A program made the position numbers and the translations under genes. A stretch of 17,703 nt of DNA from Lentimicrobiaceae bacterium (GTDB lineage: Bacteria; Bacteroidota; Bacteroidia; Bacteroidales; WCHB1-69). The notes beneath the pieces were generated by a model. The model was not told the origin of the DNA. It searched no databases and worked only from the letters and a program-made list of their open reading frames with translations. The stretch is from assembly GCA_009787485.1 (NCBI GenBank), contig WQWP01000038.1:1-17703 (forward strand), written 5' to 3'. This document shows positions 15,487 through 17,703 of this stretch, one piece after another (the stretch's first letter is position 1; each line of letters starts with the position of its first letter).

Positions 15487-15861
15487 TTATTTCACCTCAA
15501 CTTCGGCGCCGGCTTCTTCTAATGTCTTCTTCAAGCCTTCTGCTTCGTCTTTCGTAACGGCTTCTTTCACCGGTTTCGGAGCAGCGTCCACTAATTCTTT
15601 TGCTTCTTTAAGTCCTAAGCTGGTTAATTCTTTTACCAATTTAACCACAGCTAATTTATTTGGACCTGCGGCTTTAAGAATTACGTCGAATTGTGTTTTT
15701 TCTTCCACTTCTTCGGCTGCTGCTATGGGACCTGCGGCTACTGCTACTGCAGCTGCTGCGGGCTCAATGCCATACTCTTCTTTTAAAATTTTAGCTAACT
15801 CGTTAACTTCTTTAACGGTAAGGTTAACTAATTCTTCTGCGAATTTTTTCAAATCTGCCAT
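15487..15861 (-). CDS. rplL: 50S ribosomal protein L7/L12
   Basis: L7/L12 is the multicopy, mobile stalk protein that recruits and activates translational GTPases. At 124 residues it is of standard length. Residues 1-33 form the helical dimerisation and L10-binding domain. Residues 34-53 are the flexible Ala/Val/Gly-rich hinge. Residues 54-124 form the globular domain with KLAVVKLVKELTSLGLKEAKELVDAAPKPVKE, the factor-binding surface. The ATG at 15861 begins MADLKKFAEELV. It follows rplJ after a 127-bp A/T-rich spacer carrying tandem repeats, wider than the 23-bp gaps upstream. Extra initiation or processing there would fit the need for several copies of this protein per ribosome, but no convincing promoter was found. 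Confidence 0.97.
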   Translation of the reverse strand: MADLKKFAEELVNLTVKEVNELAKILKEEYGIEPAAAAVAVAAGPIAAAEEVEEKTQFDVILKAAGPNKLAVVKLVKELTSLGLKEAKELVDAAPKPVKEAVTKDEAEGLKKTLEEAGAEVEVK

Positions 15862-15911
15862 AACTTTATGATTTTTAAGGTTTTTAATTGTTTTTGTTTG
15901 TTTTGTTTTTT

Positions 15912-15949
15912 GATTTAAGGATTTAAAATTTAAGGTTTAAAATTTAAGG
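15912..15949. repeat. 14-bp A/T-rich tandem repeat in the rplJ-rplL spacer
   Basis: TTTAAAATTTAAGG occurs at 15922-15935 and again at 15936-15949, preceded by a partial copy (GATTTAAGG, 15912-15920). The rest of the 127-bp spacer (15862-15988) is also low-complexity, with T-runs interrupted by G on one side and TTTAAATTTTAAA-like words on the other. No recognisable promoter stands out from this background. Confidence 0.85.
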
Positions 15950-15988
15950 GTTTCATTTTTAAATTTTAAATATTAAATCTTAAATTGT

Positions 15989-16507
15989 TTAGCGTTCCGA
16001 GAGTGTTTTACAAATTCCCGCCAATTTTCCGCCACTCGATTGAAGTGCGGAGATCACATTGCGAGCAGGAGATTGTAGTAAACCCACGAGGTCGCCGATA
16101 AGTTCTTCTCTGGATTTAATAGCACAGAGATAATCTAACTGATCATCGCCGAAATAGGTGCATTCTTCAATAAATGCTGCTTTAATCTGAGGTTTGTTTC
16201 TGAGTTTTGTACGAAATTCCTTGATTAATTTAGCAGGCGCATTTCCGGTTTCGGAAAGCATAATGGAAGAAACGCCTTTTAAGGCAGGGTAAATTTCCGA
16301 ATAGTCAACTGTGGATTGTTCCATAGCACGTTTTAAAAGGGTGTTTTTTACCACTTTTAATTTGATGTTTCTACGGTAACAAAGTCTCCTCAATTGGTTT
16401 ACGGTTTCAACGGTAAATCCGGACATATCGGTAATATAGACATGTGGATAATCAGCTAAATCTTTTGCGATGGCGTCTATGATTAGACTTTTTTCTTCTT
16501 GTTTCAT
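15989..16507 (-). CDS. rplJ: 50S ribosomal protein L10
   Basis: L10 anchors the L7/L12 dimers to the L11-binding region of 23S rRNA. The product is 172 residues, typical. The N-terminal globular RNA-binding domain contains YITDMSGFTVETVNQLRR and the family motif KVVKNTLLKRAM. The middle has KGVSSIMLSE, and a C-terminal helix region (SPARNVISALQSSGGKLAGICKTLSER) supplies the L7/L12-binding segment. Its ATG at 16507 is 23 bp after rplA, so there is no room between them for the long L10 leader known in some Firmicutes. Any such control would have to act elsewhere in the message. Confidence 0.96.
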   Translation of the reverse strand: MKQEEKSLIIDAIAKDLADYPHVYITDMSGFTVETVNQLRRLCYRRNIKLKVVKNTLLKRAMEQSTVDYSEIYPALKGVSSIMLSETGNAPAKLIKEFRTKLRNKPQIKAAFIEECTYFGDDQLDYLCAIKSREELIGDLVGLLQSPARNVISALQSSGGKLAGICKTLSER

Positions 16508-16530
16508 ACGTTTAATTTAGCATTAATGAT

Positions 16531-17223
16531 TTACGATACTGATTTTACATCAACTTGAACTCCTGGGCTCATGGTGCTCGACAAGTAGATACTTTTCACG
16601 TAGGTACCTTTTGCGGCGGCGGGTTTCAGTTTAATGATGGTGCTCATCATTTCCTTTACGTTGTCCATAAGTTTGTCGGAGGAAAAGTTTACTTTTCCGA
16701 TTCCGGAATGGATAATGCCGTATTTATCAACTTTAAAGTCAATTTTACCGGCTTTTACTTCAGCAACAGCCTTGCCAACGTCCATAGTCACGGTACCGGC
16801 TTTTGGGTTGGGCATTAAGCCGCGTGGTCCCAAAATTTTACCGAGCGCTCCTATTTTAGGCATTACGCTGGGCATAGTAATGATCACATCAACGTCGGTC
16901 CAACCTTTTTTGATTTTATCAATGTAGTCATCTAAGCCTACATGGTCGGCACCTGCAGTTAGAGCTTCATCTTCTTTATCCGGCGTGCAGAGTACGAGTA
17001 CGCGGGTTACTTTTCCTGTTCCATGGGGAAGGGTTACTATACCACGCACCATTTGATTGGCTTTTCGGGGGTCAACGCCCAAGCGGACGTCTATGTCGAA
17101 AGAGGAATCAAATTTCGTGTAAGTGATACTTTTCACTACTTCCACGGCTTCACCCAGCGCGTACACCTTCGTCTTGTCGAATTTGGCGAGAGCTTCTTTG
17201 CGTTTTTTAGATATTTTTGCCAT
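16531..17223 (-). CDS. rplA: 50S ribosomal protein L1
   Basis: L1 forms the mobile stalk at the E site and, in other bacteria, represses its own operon by binding the message. The 230-residue product has the usual length. The signature GPRGLMPNPK is at residues 132-141, preceded by KIGALGKI. The N-terminal KRYRQ-like basic region reads KKRKEALAKFDKTKVY. The rRNA-binding domain I ends with the conserved KGTYVKSIYLSSTMSPGVQVD. It lies 23 bp after rplK, which fits a translationally coupled rplK-rplA pair. No L1-binding-like element can be judged because the rplK leader lies outside the window. Confidence 0.97.
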   Translation of the reverse strand: MAKISKKRKEALAKFDKTKVYALGEAVEVVKSITYTKFDSSFDIDVRLGVDPRKANQMVRGIVTLPHGTGKVTRVLVLCTPDKEDEALTAGADHVGLDDYIDKIKKGWTDVDVIITMPSVMPKIGALGKILGPRGLMPNPKAGTVTMDVGKAVAEVKAGKIDFKVDKYGIIHSGIGKVNFSSDKLMDNVKEMMSTIIKLKPAAAKGTYVKSIYLSSTMSPGVQVDVKSVS

Positions 17224-17246
17224 GTTGATTTTGTGTTACTTAATGA

Positions 17247-17696
17247 TTAATTTTGTTCAGAAGGTTCAGCACCGCCTTTTACGGTAATCCCCATACTTCT
17301 TGCGGTTCCTGCTACCATGCTCATGGCGGCTTCTGTTGTAAAACAGTTTAAGTCAACCATTTTGATTTCAGCAATGGTACGTACTTGTTCCCAACTAACG
17401 TTTCCTACCTTATTCCTATTAGGCTCTTTCGATCCTTTTTGAATTTTGGTGGCTTCCATTAATTGAACAGGAACCGGAGGAGTTTTGGTGATAAAGTCGA
17501 ACGACTTATCTTTGTAAACAGTAATCACTACAGGAACTACCTTTCCGGCTTGTTCTTGTGTACGTGCGTTAAACTGCTTACAAAATTCCATAATGTTCAC
17601 CCCTTTTGCCCCGAGCGCGGGACCTACGGGTGGCGATGGATTGGCAGCACCTCCTTTGATTTGTAACTTAATTAGTGCAGCTACTTCTTTTGCCAT
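17247..17696 (-). CDS. rplK: 50S ribosomal protein L11
   Basis: L11 binds the GTPase-associated region of 23S rRNA and takes part in factor function and the stringent response. The 149-residue product is complete: the ATG at 17696 lies 7 bp from the window edge. The N-terminal domain has NPSPPVGPALGAKGVNIMEFCKQFNART (residues 19-46), including the P22/P23 region that contacts thiostrepton. The RNA-binding C-terminal domain has KTPPVPVQLM and a Gly/Thr-rich ARSMGITV end. Its 8-residue tail GGAEPSEQ-N extends slightly beyond shorter homologues. Only 7 bp of leader are visible, so its promoter and the usual upstream neighbours (nusG, secE) cannot be checked. Confidence 0.97.
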   Translation of the reverse strand: MAKEVAALIKLQIKGGAANPSPPVGPALGAKGVNIMEFCKQFNARTQEQAGKVVPVVITVYKDKSFDFITKTPPVPVQLMEATKIQKGSKEPNRNKVGNVSWEQVRTIAEIKMVDLNCFTTEAAMSMVAGTARSMGITVKGGAEPSEQN

Positions 17697-17703
17697 TGGT
17701 TTG

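Overview
The window is a stretch of chromosome from a member of the Bacteroidota. The evidence is a surface protein ending in a type IX secretion (T9SS) sorting domain, promoter-like sites of the Bacteroidota type (TTG, about 20 bp, TAnnTTTG), A/T-rich leaders without Shine-Dalgarno sequences, and RpoB, RpoC, L13 and S2 sequences of Bacteroidota character. I cannot place it more finely from sequence alone.

Layout. Positions 1-2920 form a small accessory flank. It holds a T9SS cargo protein (minus strand) and a divergently transcribed RhuM-family protein fused to a phospholipase D-like domain (plus strand). About 290 bp separate them, carrying a candidate promoter for each and ten copies of TATC. 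An intrinsic terminator at 2945-2975 closes the gene series on its right. From 3001 to the right edge every gene is on the minus strand and belongs to the translation/transcription core. In transcription order these are rplK, rplA, rplJ, rplL, rpoB, rpoC, a small DUF3467 protein, an MTA/SAH nucleosidase, rplM, rpsI, rpsB and tsf. They supply the L1 and L7/L12 stalk proteins, the two large RNA polymerase subunits, L13, S9, S2 and elongation factor Ts.

The core proteins look intact and conventional. Their spacers do not. Those between rplJ-rplL, rpoB-rpoC, rpsI-rpsB and upstream of rplM contain short tandem repeats (7-mers, 8-mers, 14-mers) or a REP-like double palindrome. The rplL-rpoB spacer has a long perfect-armed hairpin where E. 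coli has an attenuator and RNase III site. The rplM leader has a compact hairpin 23 nt before the start codon. Similar short repeats also lie in frame inside the sorting domain of the T9SS protein.

Three starts differ from the longest open frame. RhuM-PLD should begin at 2041 rather than at a TTG at 1990, which lies in the promoter. rpsB should begin at 4778 and rplM at 5810. rpoB appears to use TTG at 15333. I saw no tRNA, rRNA, CRISPR array, insertion sequence or prophage. The most interesting candidates are the microsatellite between divergent promoters, repeat-driven remodelling of the sorting domain, the RhuM-PLD fusion, and the two leader/spacer RNA hairpins. None of them amounts to a demonstrated new system.
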